Origin: an uncultured Gemmataceae bacterium
GTDB taxonomy: Bacteria > Planctomycetota > Planctomycetia > Gemmatales > Gemmataceae
Assembly (NCBI GenBank): GCA_937923405.1
Contig: CALDUY010000003.1
Span: 1 to 64,000 of the forward strand
DNA length: 64,000 nucleotides
Direction of reading: 5' to 3'
Shown here piece by piece: positions 34,800 to 43,973 of this stretch; the first letter of the stretch is position 1; each line of letters begins with the position of its first letter. Below the pieces are notes generated by a model. That model did not search any database and was not told the origin of the DNA. It saw only the letters and a list, made by a program, of their open reading frames with translations. A program made the position numbers and the translations under genes.

Positions 34800-35874
34800 T
34801 CACTTCTTCGGAAACGTGGGGGTTTCAATAGTGCGTTGTTTTTGCAACTCGGCGACGAATCGCTGGCGCGTCGCGGTGGCGTTGAGGTTCTCGCGAGTCA
34901 GGAGGTACTCCCCTGTGGACAGGTTCTTGCCGCCTGCCGAGACATCCTCGCCTTCGAGATGCCGCACCAGCACCCAGACGCCGAGATAGCCCATCCGGTA
35001 GGGATCCTGGACGATGGTGCCGTCGATGTCGCCTTCCTCGATCGCCTGAAGGATCGGCTCGGAGGAGTCAAAAGCAATAAGACGGATCTTTTTATTCAGT
35101 TTTTGGCTGCGTATCTCGTTGAGCAGGCAAGTCGCGGCGGATTCGTTGACCGCGAAGATGCCGTCGGCTTGATCCTTGACGCGAATGAGCAGCGGCCCAG
35201 CGGCCTTCTGGGCGGAATCGATGGTGGCTCCAGCGTGCGTCTCGTCGGAGATGACCACCGGAGCCGGCTTGCCCTCCTTTTGCTGTGCCGCGATCACCTC
35301 GTTGACCTCGTCGAGGAACCCTTTCTCGCGCTGCTCGGTACTTTCCGAACCGACGGCGTAGCGGAACAGCACTAGCTTCGGAGCCGGCTTGCCCTCCTTC
35401 TCCAGCACATCAAGCAGATGCCGTGCCGCTATCCGTCCGCCGTTGTAGTTATCGGTGGCGACGTATTTAATAATCAACTCGGGATCCGCCAACCCTGAGT
35501 CAATGATGACCACGGGTACGCCGCGTTCGACCGTCTCGGCGACGACCGGCACCATCCGCTTGCTGTCCTGCGGCGCGAGAACCAGCCCATTGGCTCCGCG
35601 ACTACCGACTAGTGTCTGCACGATGCGGATTTGATCCGACGCTTCGCTCTCTTTACGTGGGCCATCCCATAGAATCTCTACGGCGATTCCCTGCTCGGCT
35701 AGGTCGGCAGCCGCTCGCCGCGCTCCCCGTTCGATCGATTGCCAGAATTCGTGCGTCAGTCCCTTAGGCACGACAGCAATCTTGTACTTTGTAGGTCGGC
35801 TTGGCCTTGCAACCCGTACCGGGACTAATCAGGCAAGCCAAGGCAGTCAGTGCAAAAAGGATGCGGCGGAACAT
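34800..35874 (-). CDS. Sugar ABC transporter binding lipoprotein, apparent frameshift
   Basis: The lipoprotein leader MFRRILFALTALACLISPGTGC, with a Cys after the lipobox-like PGTG, starts at the ATG at 35874. It runs in one frame to KAKPTYKVQDCC and stops at 35764. The mature domain (IAVVPKGLTHEFWQSIERG..., to 34800) is in another frame. Dropping one base in the interval 35784-35800 joins them to PTYK-YKIAVVPKGLTHEFW, the normal family start. Residues such as VVIIDSGLAD and DGIFAVNESAATCLL are typical of ribose-type binding proteins. This is a real frameshift mutation or a sequencing error; the GTG at 35771 alone gives an unlikely leaderless protein. The permease follows by 6 bases. Confidence 0.75.
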
Positions 35875-35997
35875 GGGAGAGGCTCTCCAGTAGGAGTCGA
35901 CAGATCGAGGCTGTAGCGTCTGGCGACGAGGCCAACCGGTCAATCCGGTCGTCGCCAGGAACCGCCCATCGGCCATTCTACGACCGCGAGGCATGCG

Positions 35998-36654
35998 ATG
36001 GACTGGTTGCTCAATTTACGATTAATCGGATTATTTACTTTATACCTCGCGATTATCTTTATCTTAGGTACCTACCTGCGCTGGAAACAGTATCGCTCGG
36101 TTCTGGCCATCCTGTTGCGGCTCCGTAGTCGCTGGCCCAACCTGACGCAGCTGATCCTGACCCATCGGAGCATTATCCTCACTCCTCGTACCTATGTACC
36201 GATGGCGATTGTCCTGGTGTTACTGATTACCAACATGACCGCCAGTCGTCTCGTCTTTCCGCAGGCCGCGACGTTCGATGTGCGCGAGTTGCTCCGCATC
36301 TGGCCAGCGGTTCCTGTCGTGCTGGGACTCGGCGCGGCGATGGTGACCTATGATGTGCTGGGAATTTTCCGTGTCGGACAGATCGATCAAAAGCTACTGG
36401 AAGGCTACTTCGATCAAGCGGAGAGTTGGCTGCGGGGCTGGAAAGCTCCCGTGGTTCGCGTGTTGTCCTTTGGCTTCGTCAACCCCAGAAAAATCGTCGA
36501 GAAGGAAGTTTGCACCGCCCTGGAGAACGCGGCGGCCCTTCTTAATAGTACCCTCTGGTGGGTGACCGTCCAGGCCGTGTTGCGGATCTGCTTCGGTCTC
36601 TGTCTGTGGGCCTGTTTTGCCTATCGGGAGTTTCTGCACTACCTAGCTGACTGA
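35998..36654 (+). CDS. Inner-membrane protein of unknown function
   Basis: The 218-residue protein has four hydrophobic segments: near residues 9-25, 66-85, about 105-120 and 190-210. A cytoplasmic stretch lies between the third and fourth (FDQAESWLRGWKAPVVRVLSFGFVNPRKIVEKEV). No family is recognised. The ATG has GAGG 6 bases upstream. It is divergent from the ABC binding protein (124-base spacer) and followed 86 bases later by the DtxR-type gene. Confidence 0.6.
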   Translation: MDWLLNLRLIGLFTLYLAIIFILGTYLRWKQYRSVLAILLRLRSRWPNLTQLILTHRSIILTPRTYVPMAIVLVLLITNMTASRLVFPQAATFDVRELLRIWPAVPVVLGLGAAMVTYDVLGIFRVGQIDQKLLEGYFDQAESWLRGWKAPVVRVLSFGFVNPRKIVEKEVCTALENAAALLNSTLWWVTVQAVLRICFGLCLWACFAYREFLHYLAD

Positions 36655-36740
36655 ATCGACGTGTCGGCAGCGATTGTCTCACGGTACAATTTATTGGGGA
36701 TATCTAGTCTGGCTCCTTCACTCCATGACGAGGCGGATGC

Positions 36741-37406
36741 ATGGCCGAACAAACCAGCCGAGCGGTTCAGGATTACCTCAAGGCAATCCATTCGCTCGAC
36801 GGCGCGGAACGGATGGTCTCGCCACTCCAGATTGCCACGCGCTTGCAGGTGCGTGCCCCTTCCGTCACAGGAATGTTGAAACGGCTCGCCGACGCTGAGT
36901 GGATCGAGTACGAGCCGGGCACGGGGGCAAGGCTCACCGAAGCCGGCGTTGCCGAGGCGCGCCGAGTCATCCGTCGGCATCGACTCGTCGAGTTGTTTTT
37001 GACTCGTGTGCTGGGGCTGGATTGGAGCGAGGTCGATGCCGAGGCCGAAGCCTTGGAACACGCTATCTCGCCACGACTGGAGCAGGCCATCGCGGCCCAT
37101 TTGGGAGAACCGCTCGAAGATCCGCACGGCCACCCCATTCCTGGGCGTGATGGCTCGATCGCCCAGCGGGATTTACAACCGTTAAGTCGGTTCACTGCTG
37201 GCCAGCGCGTTCTCATCCGAGAGGTGCGCGACGACGATCCAGCTCGGCTGCGTCACTGGCAATCGATGGGCCTGATGCCGGGTGTCGTCGTCGAGTTTTT
37301 GCGCCATCAGCCCCTCGACGATCTGTTCGAGATTCAGATCGGCAATCGGATTCTGCACGTCGGCAGCGAGGGATTGGTTGGGCTGTTGGGCGAACTCGCT
37401 CAGTGA
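36741..37406 (+). CDS. DtxR/MntR-family metalloregulator with FeoA-like domain
   Basis: The 221-residue protein has an N-terminal winged helix (SRAVQDYLKAIHSL, QVRAPSVTGMLKRLAD), then a metal-binding/dimerisation helix region (RRHRLVELFLTRVLGLDW, EAEALEHAISPRLEQAI). The C-terminal SH3-like FeoA domain has GLMPGVVVEFL and HVGSEGLVGLL. These regulators repress iron or manganese uptake genes when metal-loaded. The three-domain length is standard. Its targets are not adjacent; the FeoB-associated-like protein 3 kb away is a possible link. It overlaps the convergent gene by 7 bases. Confidence 0.9.
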   Translation: MAEQTSRAVQDYLKAIHSLDGAERMVSPLQIATRLQVRAPSVTGMLKRLADAEWIEYEPGTGARLTEAGVAEARRVIRRHRLVELFLTRVLGLDWSEVDAEAEALEHAISPRLEQAIAAHLGEPLEDPHGHPIPGRDGSIAQRDLQPLSRFTAGQRVLIREVRDDDPARLRHWQSMGLMPGVVVEFLRHQPLDDLFEIQIGNRILHVGSEGLVGLLGELAQ

Positions 37407-37840
37407 GCGACCACGGCGGCGACGAGTAACATCTTGGCGAATGGGTCGTGACGCACTCCTTCGGCGAATTCCAACCGCTGATTCGACCATGTAGCCAGTA
37501 CGACTCCAGCTTCGCTGAGGAACCGCCCAGCGTGGAAGCGAAAAGCCACACACTCCCAACGATTCAGCAGCAGCTGGCGGGTGAGAAAACCGACCAACTC
37601 GCCCTCGGCGTCACGAATTTCTCGGCGCGGCGGCCAGCCCAGACGTGTTCGCACCGAACAGACCAACGGCGACTGTTCCTGTTCATAGACGTGCAGGATC
37701 CACCGCCACCAGCCCAGCTGTCGCCAGCGAGCATGGCCGACCGGTTGTCCCGACTCGTTGAGTAGCTCATATCCTTGAGATACGCGACGGACCACGAGCA
37801 CTCGTTGTTCCAGCAAACCCATTTCCGTCTGTGGTGGCAC
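37400..37840 (-). CDS. Protein of unknown function (LURP/scramblase-like composition)
   Basis: The 146-residue protein has a tryptophan-rich centre (ARWRQLGWWRWILHVYEQ) and alternating strands (VLVVRRVSQGYELLNESGQPVG, REIRDAEGELVGFL). This recalls the tubby-like LURP-one/phospholipid scramblase fold, but I cannot confirm it. The start is uncertain: GTG at 37840 with a GGAA upstream, or ATG at 37822. It converges with the DtxR-type gene, overlapping its stop by 7 bases. Confidence 0.55.
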   Translation of the reverse strand: MPPQTEMGLLEQRVLVVRRVSQGYELLNESGQPVGHARWRQLGWWRWILHVYEQEQSPLVCSVRTRLGWPPRREIRDAEGELVGFLTRQLLLNRWECVAFRFHAGRFLSEAGVVLATWSNQRLEFAEGVRHDPFAKMLLVAAVVAH

Positions 37841-38171
37841 GGATCGATTCCGATTTGACCGGGGCTATTTTCTGAACTAGGCTTGGAATACGCTGGCCGT
37901 CAACCCCTCTTCCCTCGATGGCCAGCTTCTTTCATTCTCCCCCATTTATATCATCGTCGAACGGCGATCTCGGTAGCTGTTCGCACGTAGCGTGGTACGC
38001 TCCCGTACCGCGTGGCATCCTCCACCGAGACAGAGGTTCTCATCACGCTTGTCGGGATGAGGCCTCTGTTCTTTTCCACTTGCTTGCAAGTCAACGAATG
38101 TGGTCTACTTCCGCCCGTGGCTGGACGGAACCCGGCCGCGATGGGAAATTTCGAGAAGAGGAGAGTCAAGG
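37841..38171. other. Spacer with structured elements upstream of a HEAT gene
   Basis: No protein gene is visible in these 331 bases. They contain a small palindrome GGTACGctccCGTACC at about 37995-38010 and a larger hairpin with T-run at 38031-38076, described separately. Confidence 0.5.
38031..38076 (+). terminator. Hairpin plus T-run, attenuator or small-RNA terminator
   Basis: CAGAGG at 38031-38036 and CTCATC at 38039-38044 pair with GATGAG and CCTCTG at 38056-38068, followed by TTCTTTT. It lies about 100 bases before the HEAT-protein ATG with no upstream plus-strand gene to end. This fits an attenuator in its leader or the end of a short RNA. Confidence 0.5.
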
Positions 38172-38630
38172 ATGTGTCTCCGCCTCGTGCTGGCCTTGTT
38201 GTGCAGTGCTCATCTCTGTTGGGCCGTCGCTCCGCCGCGCGCCGTAAACACGGATCAGGTTCGTGCTTGGTTGGTAGAACTCGACGATGACGATTTCGAA
38301 ATCCGTCAGCGAGCAGACGAGCAATTGCGCTCGCTGGGCAAGGCCGTGGTGCCCACCTTGAAGCAAGAGCTGAGCCGAACTAAGTCGTATGAAGTCAAGG
38401 CACGACTAGGACGAATGATCCATGACCTGACGCTGGACGAACGGATCGAGACGATGGTGCGGCAGCTGGCGGATCAGGACGCCGCCACCCGGGCCCGAGC
38501 CGCTTGGGAACTACGTCGAGCTGGTGCGCTCGCCGTGCCGTTGCTGCGTGAGCAGATGAAAGGCAACATGCCCAAGCAAGTGCGTGAACAGGTCGAAACC
38601 ATGTTGACGGAACTCTCGCGCCACAAGTGA
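38172..38630 (+). CDS. Small exported HEAT-repeat protein
   Basis: This 152-residue protein has a signal peptide (MCLRLVLALLCSAHLCWAVA) and two to three HEAT units (VELDDDDFEIRQRADEQLRSLGKAVVP, DQDAATRARAAWELRRAGALAVP). It resembles the C-terminal tail domain of the planctomycete WD40 proteins seen at 12177-14666. The ATG has GAGGAGAG upstream, choosing this start over the GTG at 38100. Its stop converges on the thioredoxin-like gene 14 bases away. Confidence 0.68.
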   Translation: MCLRLVLALLCSAHLCWAVAPPRAVNTDQVRAWLVELDDDDFEIRQRADEQLRSLGKAVVPTLKQELSRTKSYEVKARLGRMIHDLTLDERIETMVRQLADQDAATRARAAWELRRAGALAVPLLREQMKGNMPKQVREQVETMLTELSRHK

Positions 38631-38644
38631 CCAAAAAGGCTCGC

Positions 38645-39211
38645 TCAATCTCGATGCTTTTGCCGTAGCCGACCGCTGAGCCGAAGCATCAGTTGCACGC
38701 GCTCAGTTTCGTCGAGCCAGTCTTGAAGAGTGGCGGCTAACTCGCGTTCCGCGGGAACCACCAGCCCCGTGGAGCAGGCCGGACCGAGCTGCCGTGCCGC
38801 CAGAGCCCGGTAGCGTGACAGAGTTCGATCGCCAAAGATCGAACAAAGTTCGTTGTCCTCGGCCAAGAACAACGCTACCGGAACGCGATCGCCGCCGCAG
38901 ATCCGAACGCCACTGCTCAGATCCTTGTGCTCGTCCCGATCGAGATAGCGAACGTCGATCCGTTCACTGCCTTCGGCGATGCGCTGCAACAGTGGCAACT
39001 GTTCGATGCAATCGCCGCACCACACGCCGGAGACGACCAGAATCTTCATCTGCCGCGAGAACGTACCAAGTAGCCGAGCCTGCTCCGGGGTCAGTCGAGC
39101 AGCGTCGTAGACCGCCTGCCAACGGCGTTGTTGTTCCGCCGTACCCGTGCGAACGTAGTCGGCATAGGGCTTGGCCGCAGCGAATTTCATTCCCAGAAAG
39201 CTGGCATCCAC
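38645..39211 (-). CDS. Thioredoxin-like protein with WCGDC motif
   Basis: The 188-residue protein has a thioredoxin fold with the redox motif WCGDC (Cys65 and Cys68) preceded by ILVVSGVW. The cis-proline segment is DRVPVALFL. About 55 N-terminal helical residues precede the domain, with no signal peptide, so it should act in the cytoplasm. WCGDC is the motif of the TlpA-unrelated Trx-like group found in many bacteria. It lies 21 bases after the DUF1501 gene on the same strand. Confidence 0.8.
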   Translation of the reverse strand: MDASFLGMKFAAAKPYADYVRTGTAEQQRRWQAVYDAARLTPEQARLLGTFSRQMKILVVSGVWCGDCIEQLPLLQRIAEGSERIDVRYLDRDEHKDLSSGVRICGGDRVPVALFLAEDNELCSIFGDRTLSRYRALAARQLGPACSTGLVVPAERELAATLQDWLDETERVQLMLRLSGRLRQKHRD

Positions 39212-39232
39212 TTCGACTCCTCAACTTCAGAA

Positions 39233-40699
39233 CTAGGCAAGAACGGGTCGAACCACTTCCCCATGCACGTCGGTCAGGCGGTAGTAGCGACCCTGGAATT
39301 TGTAGGTGAGTTTTTCGTGATCGATCCCCAGTTGATGCAGAATCGTGGCCTGGAGATCGTGAACGTGGACCGGGTGTGCGGTGATGTTGTAGCCAAAGTC
39401 GTCGGTGGAACCGTAGGTCAAGCCAGGTCGGAAACCGCCGCCAGCGAACCACATGGTGAAGCAGCGCGGGTGATGATCCCGACCGTAGTCCGTGGCGGTG
39501 AGCTTGCCCTGGCTGTAGTTGGTGCGTCCGAACTCACCGCCCCAGACCACGAGTGTATCGTCGAGTAATCCGGTACGTTTGAGATCTTGAATGAGGCCAT
39601 AACAGGCGCGATCTACGTCGCTGGCCTGTCGTCGAATGCCGCTGGGCAGGCCGCCGTGATGGTCCCAGCCGGGATGGTACAGTTGGATAAAGCGGACGTT
39701 GCGCTGGGCGAGCCGACGGGCCAGCAGACAGTTCGCCGCAAACGTACCGGGCTTCTTCGCTTCGGAGCCATACAGTTCATACACCGATTCCGGTTCCTTG
39801 GACAGATCCATGACCTCTGGCACGCTGGTTTGCATGCGATAGGCCATCTCATACTGTTCAACGCGCGAGAGGATCTCGGGATCGCCCTCTTGCTCCGCCT
39901 GGAGACGGTTCAGTTCGCCCAGCCGATCGAGCAGCTTACGCCGACTGGAGCGGCTGACCCCCTCAGGATTGGCCAGATACAGCACTGCATCCTTATCAGA
40001 GCGGAATTGTACGCCTTGGTGCGTGCTGGGCAGAAAGCCATTTCCCCACAGCCGCGAGTACAGTCCCTGCTCGGTACGATCTTTTGAGATCAACACCACG
40101 AAAGCGGGTAGGTTTTCGTTGAGGCTGCCCAGGCCGTAGGACAGCCAGGCTCCCATGCTCGGTCGTCCGGCCAGCTGCGAGCCGGTCTGAACGAACGTGA
40201 TCGCGGGGTCGTGGTTGATCGCTTCGGTGTAGCACGATTTTACGAAGCAGAGATCATCGACCATCTTGGCCGTGTGCGGCAGAAGCTCGCTGACTGTGGC
40301 TCCGCACTGGCCGTGTCGCGAAAACTTGAAGATCGACCCGGCGAGCGGCAGTTGGGCCTGAAAAGCCGACATCCCGGTTAGCCGCTGTCCCTTGCGCACG
40401 CTGTCGGGCAGATCCTGACCATTCATCTTGTTCAAGAGCGGCTTGTGGTCGAACAGGTCGAGTTGGCTCGGACCACCGGCCATGAATAGATAGATGATTC
40501 GCTTCGCCTTGGGGGGATGGTGCGGCTTGGCCAGCACTCCAGGCGTGCCTCGGGGTTGGTCGGCATGCAGCAGATGCGACAGTGCCAGGCTACCCAGGCT
40601 CAGCCCTGCCGAGCGCAGAAACAAACGGCGATTGATGATCGGCGACAAGTCTCCTGAGGTGGAGAACGGATGTGTTTGAGATCTAGATAGTATAGACAT
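39233..40699 (-). CDS. DUF1501 (sulfatase-like) Tat-exported protein
   Basis: The 488-residue protein begins with a twin-arginine leader (NRRLFLRSAGLSLGSLALS, residues 23-41). It has the DUF1501 signature IIYLFMAGGPSQLDLFDHKP, GAWLSYGLGS and a C-terminal DTLVVWGGEFGRTNYSQG. The fold is related to alkaline phosphatase/sulfatases. In planctomycetes it is nearly always encoded beside a PSD1 cytochrome protein, as here (3 bases apart), and the two are presumed to act together outside the cytoplasm. Confidence 0.92.
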   Translation of the reverse strand: MSILSRSQTHPFSTSGDLSPIINRRLFLRSAGLSLGSLALSHLLHADQPRGTPGVLAKPHHPPKAKRIIYLFMAGGPSQLDLFDHKPLLNKMNGQDLPDSVRKGQRLTGMSAFQAQLPLAGSIFKFSRHGQCGATVSELLPHTAKMVDDLCFVKSCYTEAINHDPAITFVQTGSQLAGRPSMGAWLSYGLGSLNENLPAFVVLISKDRTEQGLYSRLWGNGFLPSTHQGVQFRSDKDAVLYLANPEGVSRSSRRKLLDRLGELNRLQAEQEGDPEILSRVEQYEMAYRMQTSVPEVMDLSKEPESVYELYGSEAKKPGTFAANCLLARRLAQRNVRFIQLYHPGWDHHGGLPSGIRRQASDVDRACYGLIQDLKRTGLLDDTLVVWGGEFGRTNYSQGKLTATDYGRDHHPRCFTMWFAGGGFRPGLTYGSTDDFGYNITAHPVHVHDLQATILHQLGIDHEKLTYKFQGRYYRLTDVHGEVVRPVLA

Positions 40700-40702
40700 C
40701 GG

Positions 40703-43700
40703 TTATCTCCGATAGACCGCGCCGTCATGGTTCAAGATCGCCAAGGCCACGCTGGCGGCAGCGGCGAGTTCGGTCGGCTGCTTGACGCGGTGGCTGCGAC
40801 TCGCCCCGACCGTGAGGAGCTTCTCCGCGGAGGTAGCTTCGCGGTCGAACTCCGCTTTTTGTTCGTCGAATAGTTGCACCAGCACCTCGACTTCCTTCGC
40901 CGTCGCCTTACGTCCGGTGACAAGACAGAATGCCCAGGCCACGCGCTCGGCCGTGGTCGCGCCTCCCTCAGTAAGTAGTCGCTGCCCCAGGAATCGGGCG
41001 GCCTCGACCAACTGCGGGTCGTTGAGCAGGGCCAGTGCCTGAAGCGGGGTGCTGGTGGTCAGGCGTCGAGCCGAGCAAACACTGCGGTCGGCGGCATCGA
41101 AGGTGGTCATCTGCGGATGCGGTACCGTGCGCTTCCAGAACGTGTACAGACTCCGCCGATACAGATCCGCGCCTTTGGATTGCGGATAGTGAGGCCGTCC
41201 CATTGCCTCGTTCCACAGGCCAGCCGGTTGATAGGGATAGACGCTCGGCCCGCCCTGCTTCTCGACGAGCAACCCACTGACAAAGAGAGCCTGATCGCGG
41301 AGCATTTCGGCAGTCAACCGTCGCGCTGGTCCTCGCGTTAGCAGATGGTTGAAAGGATCCTTGGCCAGCAGTTCCGGCGTGACTTTCGCGCTCTGACGAT
41401 AGGTCGCCGACAGGGCTAGTTGCTTCAGCAGCCGTTTGACGTTCCAGCCCTGTTCGAGGAAGTCGCGAGCCAGCCAGTCGAGCAACTCGGGGTGGGTCGG
41501 CGGCGAGCCGGTCGCTCCGAAGTTGTCGCTGGTTTCGACCAACCCCGTGCCAAACATCTGTTGCCAGAAACGATTCACCGTCACCCGCGCGGTCAACGGA
41601 TGGTCTGGCTGCGTCAGCCAGTGAGCCAACCCTAGCCGATTGCGCGGCACGCCTTGAGGAAACGGTGGCAGCGCTGCGGGGGTGGCCATCGTCACCGACT
41701 CGCCGAGGGCGTCGTAGGCCCCACGCTTGAGAACGTGAGCAGGTTTCGGCTGGGGCAACTCCTGCATCACCATGATCTCTGGAATCGGGTTGATGAGCCG
41801 ATTCTGTTCCGCACGCAGCCTCTGGAGTTCCGTGACCAGTTGCCGGGCCGGTTCGTACTCGGTGGCGAAGAACAACTCGAACAGTCCCTGCTCTGGCTCC
41901 TCCGCGCCGGCTAGCCGAGCAGCCTCAACCTCGGTTAACTGGCGTGAGTAGACGTGAAACTCGTCGACGGCTCCACCTTTGAAGCCGACATCGCGGAAGC
42001 GATAACCGATCGTCAAGTTCGGCTCACCGCCGGAGTCGAAGTAGGTGATGTCTTTCCACAAACCATCGCGAATCACGTCGACCTCAACGGCTTTGCCATC
42101 GAGGAAGAGACGAACCCCAGAGGCTCGACTGGAGCCGTCGTAGGTCGCGGTAACGTGGGTCCAGGCGTTGGTGGTGAGCGGCTGGCGAGTGCGGACCTTG
42201 AGCGAATTGCCCGGCCACATGTGATGTAAGCCAAAGGCGACGCGGCCATCTTCCAGCAGTAGCTCGTAGCCGCGACTGCCGGCATCGACCGGTGCTTTGC
42301 TGTGATGCACTACGACTGCGCGGGGGACGTGCTTGGGCGGCTTGACCCACAGCGCCAGGGTGAACGGATCTGACCGCGAGAAGTGGCCGATGCCCGGAAA
42401 CTCGAAGCCGTTTTCGCCAGACAGTTCGCCGGCTTGTCCGACCTTGCCGGGGATGGGACGTGGGCTGTCATGCGTGCGGCCCGGCTGCTTGGCATTAGCG
42501 CTATTTCCGATCTGATTATTCTTCCAATCCTCGAAGCTGAACGCGCCGACCAAGCCTGGAATCTCCTTTGCTCCGGAGCCTCGTGCCAGCCAGCCTTCAT
42601 AGGCCGACTTGGTCGCGGCGTCGTCACGCAATCGGCGCAGCTCTGCCTCCTTGTCGGCAATCTTTCGGGCGAGGCGGGCCAACTCGGCGTCCTGGGCTTC
42701 CGTGGACAACAACAACGTCGGCACAGCCATCGCCGGCGTGAAGTAGGGCGTTTGTCCGGCTTCGTCGATGTTCTGAAAGAAGGCGAACAGCCCGTAGAAA
42801 TCCTTCATCGAGATCGGATCATACTTGTGATCGTGGCAGCGGCTACACTCCAGGGTCAGCCCCAGAAAGGCCGTTCCCATCGTGTTGACCCGATCGACGA
42901 CGTAGGCCACGCGAAACTCTTCCTCGACGATGCCGCCTTCTTCGTTCTGCATGTGCAGACGGTTGAAGGCTGTGGCCAGGCGTTGCTCCTTAGTCGCGTT
43001 GGGCAGCAGGTCTCCCGCCAGTTGCCAAGTGAGAAACTCGTCGAACGGTTGGTTGCGATTGAAAGCGCGGATCACCCAGTCGCGATAGGGCCACATCGCT
43101 CGGTAGCGGTCGTGCTGATAGCCGTGGGTGTCGGCATAGCGAGCCAGATCGAGCCAGTCGCTGGCCAGCCGTTCCCCGAAACGTGGCGAAGCCAGCAGCC
43201 GATCGACGACCGTCTCATAGGCTTCGGGGCTTCGGTCGTTCAAAAAAGCATCGAGTTCGGCCAACGTCGGCGGCAAACCAGTCAGATCAAGGGTCACCCG
43301 GCGAAGCCAGGTGGCGCGGTCGGCTTCCGGCGAAGGTGCTAAGCCGTGCTGTTCGAGTCGGGCCAGGATGAAACGATCGATCGTGCCGCGCGGCCAGGAC
43401 GACTGCTTCACCGCGGGGATCGGCACCTGAGCAGGCAGCGGCACAAAAGCCCAATGTTGGCTCCAAACCGCTCCCTGATCGACCCATTTAGCGAGAATGT
43501 CGATCTGCTTTGGTGTCAATTTGCGGTTCGAGTCGGGAGGCGGCATCTGCTCCGACTCGTCGTGAGAAACAATGCGGCGGATCAGTTCGCTTTGGCCGCT
43601 TTTGCCGGGCACGAGGATCGACCGGCCACGACGAACGCGGAACGCGCCTTCCTTGGTGTCCAGGCGTAGCCCCGCCTTGCGCGACCGGGCATCCGGACCG

Positions 43701-43816
43701 TGACAGTGGAAGCAGTTCTCGCTGAGGATGGGCAACACCTCGCGCGAGAAATCGATCTTCTCCGACGCTAGCGGGGCGGTGAGTCCGACGAGCAAAGCTA
43801 GGGGCACGGTGTTCAT
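40703..43816 (-). CDS. PSD1 / planctomycete cytochrome c protein (DUF1549-LamG-DUF1553)
   Basis: This 1037-residue exported protein has a short signal sequence and a cytochrome c-like domain with CFHCHG (Cys35, Cys38, His39). DUF1549 follows at roughly 140-350 (DLTGLPPTLAELDAFLND, DWLDLARYADTHGYQHDR). A LamG/concanavalin-like domain lies at about 440-640 (FTLALWVKPPK, TYDGSSRASGVRLFLDGK). The C-terminal DUF1553 has NRLGLAHWLTQPDHPLTARV and DRSVCSARRLTTSTPLQAL. It pairs with the DUF1501 gene 3 bases downstream. The family is characteristic of planctomycetes and is linked to polysaccharide use, though the reaction is unproven. Confidence 0.93.
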   Translation of the reverse strand: MNTVPLALLVGLTAPLASEKIDFSREVLPILSENCFHCHGPDARSRKAGLRLDTKEGAFRVRRGRSILVPGKSGQSELIRRIVSHDESEQMPPPDSNRKLTPKQIDILAKWVDQGAVWSQHWAFVPLPAQVPIPAVKQSSWPRGTIDRFILARLEQHGLAPSPEADRATWLRRVTLDLTGLPPTLAELDAFLNDRSPEAYETVVDRLLASPRFGERLASDWLDLARYADTHGYQHDRYRAMWPYRDWVIRAFNRNQPFDEFLTWQLAGDLLPNATKEQRLATAFNRLHMQNEEGGIVEEEFRVAYVVDRVNTMGTAFLGLTLECSRCHDHKYDPISMKDFYGLFAFFQNIDEAGQTPYFTPAMAVPTLLLSTEAQDAELARLARKIADKEAELRRLRDDAATKSAYEGWLARGSGAKEIPGLVGAFSFEDWKNNQIGNSANAKQPGRTHDSPRPIPGKVGQAGELSGENGFEFPGIGHFSRSDPFTLALWVKPPKHVPRAVVVHHSKAPVDAGSRGYELLLEDGRVAFGLHHMWPGNSLKVRTRQPLTTNAWTHVTATYDGSSRASGVRLFLDGKAVEVDVIRDGLWKDITYFDSGGEPNLTIGYRFRDVGFKGGAVDEFHVYSRQLTEVEAARLAGAEEPEQGLFELFFATEYEPARQLVTELQRLRAEQNRLINPIPEIMVMQELPQPKPAHVLKRGAYDALGESVTMATPAALPPFPQGVPRNRLGLAHWLTQPDHPLTARVTVNRFWQQMFGTGLVETSDNFGATGSPPTHPELLDWLARDFLEQGWNVKRLLKQLALSATYRQSAKVTPELLAKDPFNHLLTRGPARRLTAEMLRDQALFVSGLLVEKQGGPSVYPYQPAGLWNEAMGRPHYPQSKGADLYRRSLYTFWKRTVPHPQMTTFDAADRSVCSARRLTTSTPLQALALLNDPQLVEAARFLGQRLLTEGGATTAERVAWAFCLVTGRKATAKEVEVLVQLFDEQKAEFDREATSAEKLLTVGASRSHRVKQPTELAAAASVALAILNHDGAVYRR

Positions 43817-43973
43817 GGTGGGTTCGCAAGAGCCGGGCGCGGTAGGATTCTTTGTCTATGGTATGTCGAGAGACTACCCTGTTGCAAGTCCCTGGCATAC
43901 TTCCGCCTTCGCGGTAGAGAGTAGTTCTGTGGTCGTGCCGTTTCAGTCGGAATCCTCGGTTCGACGACGCAAC

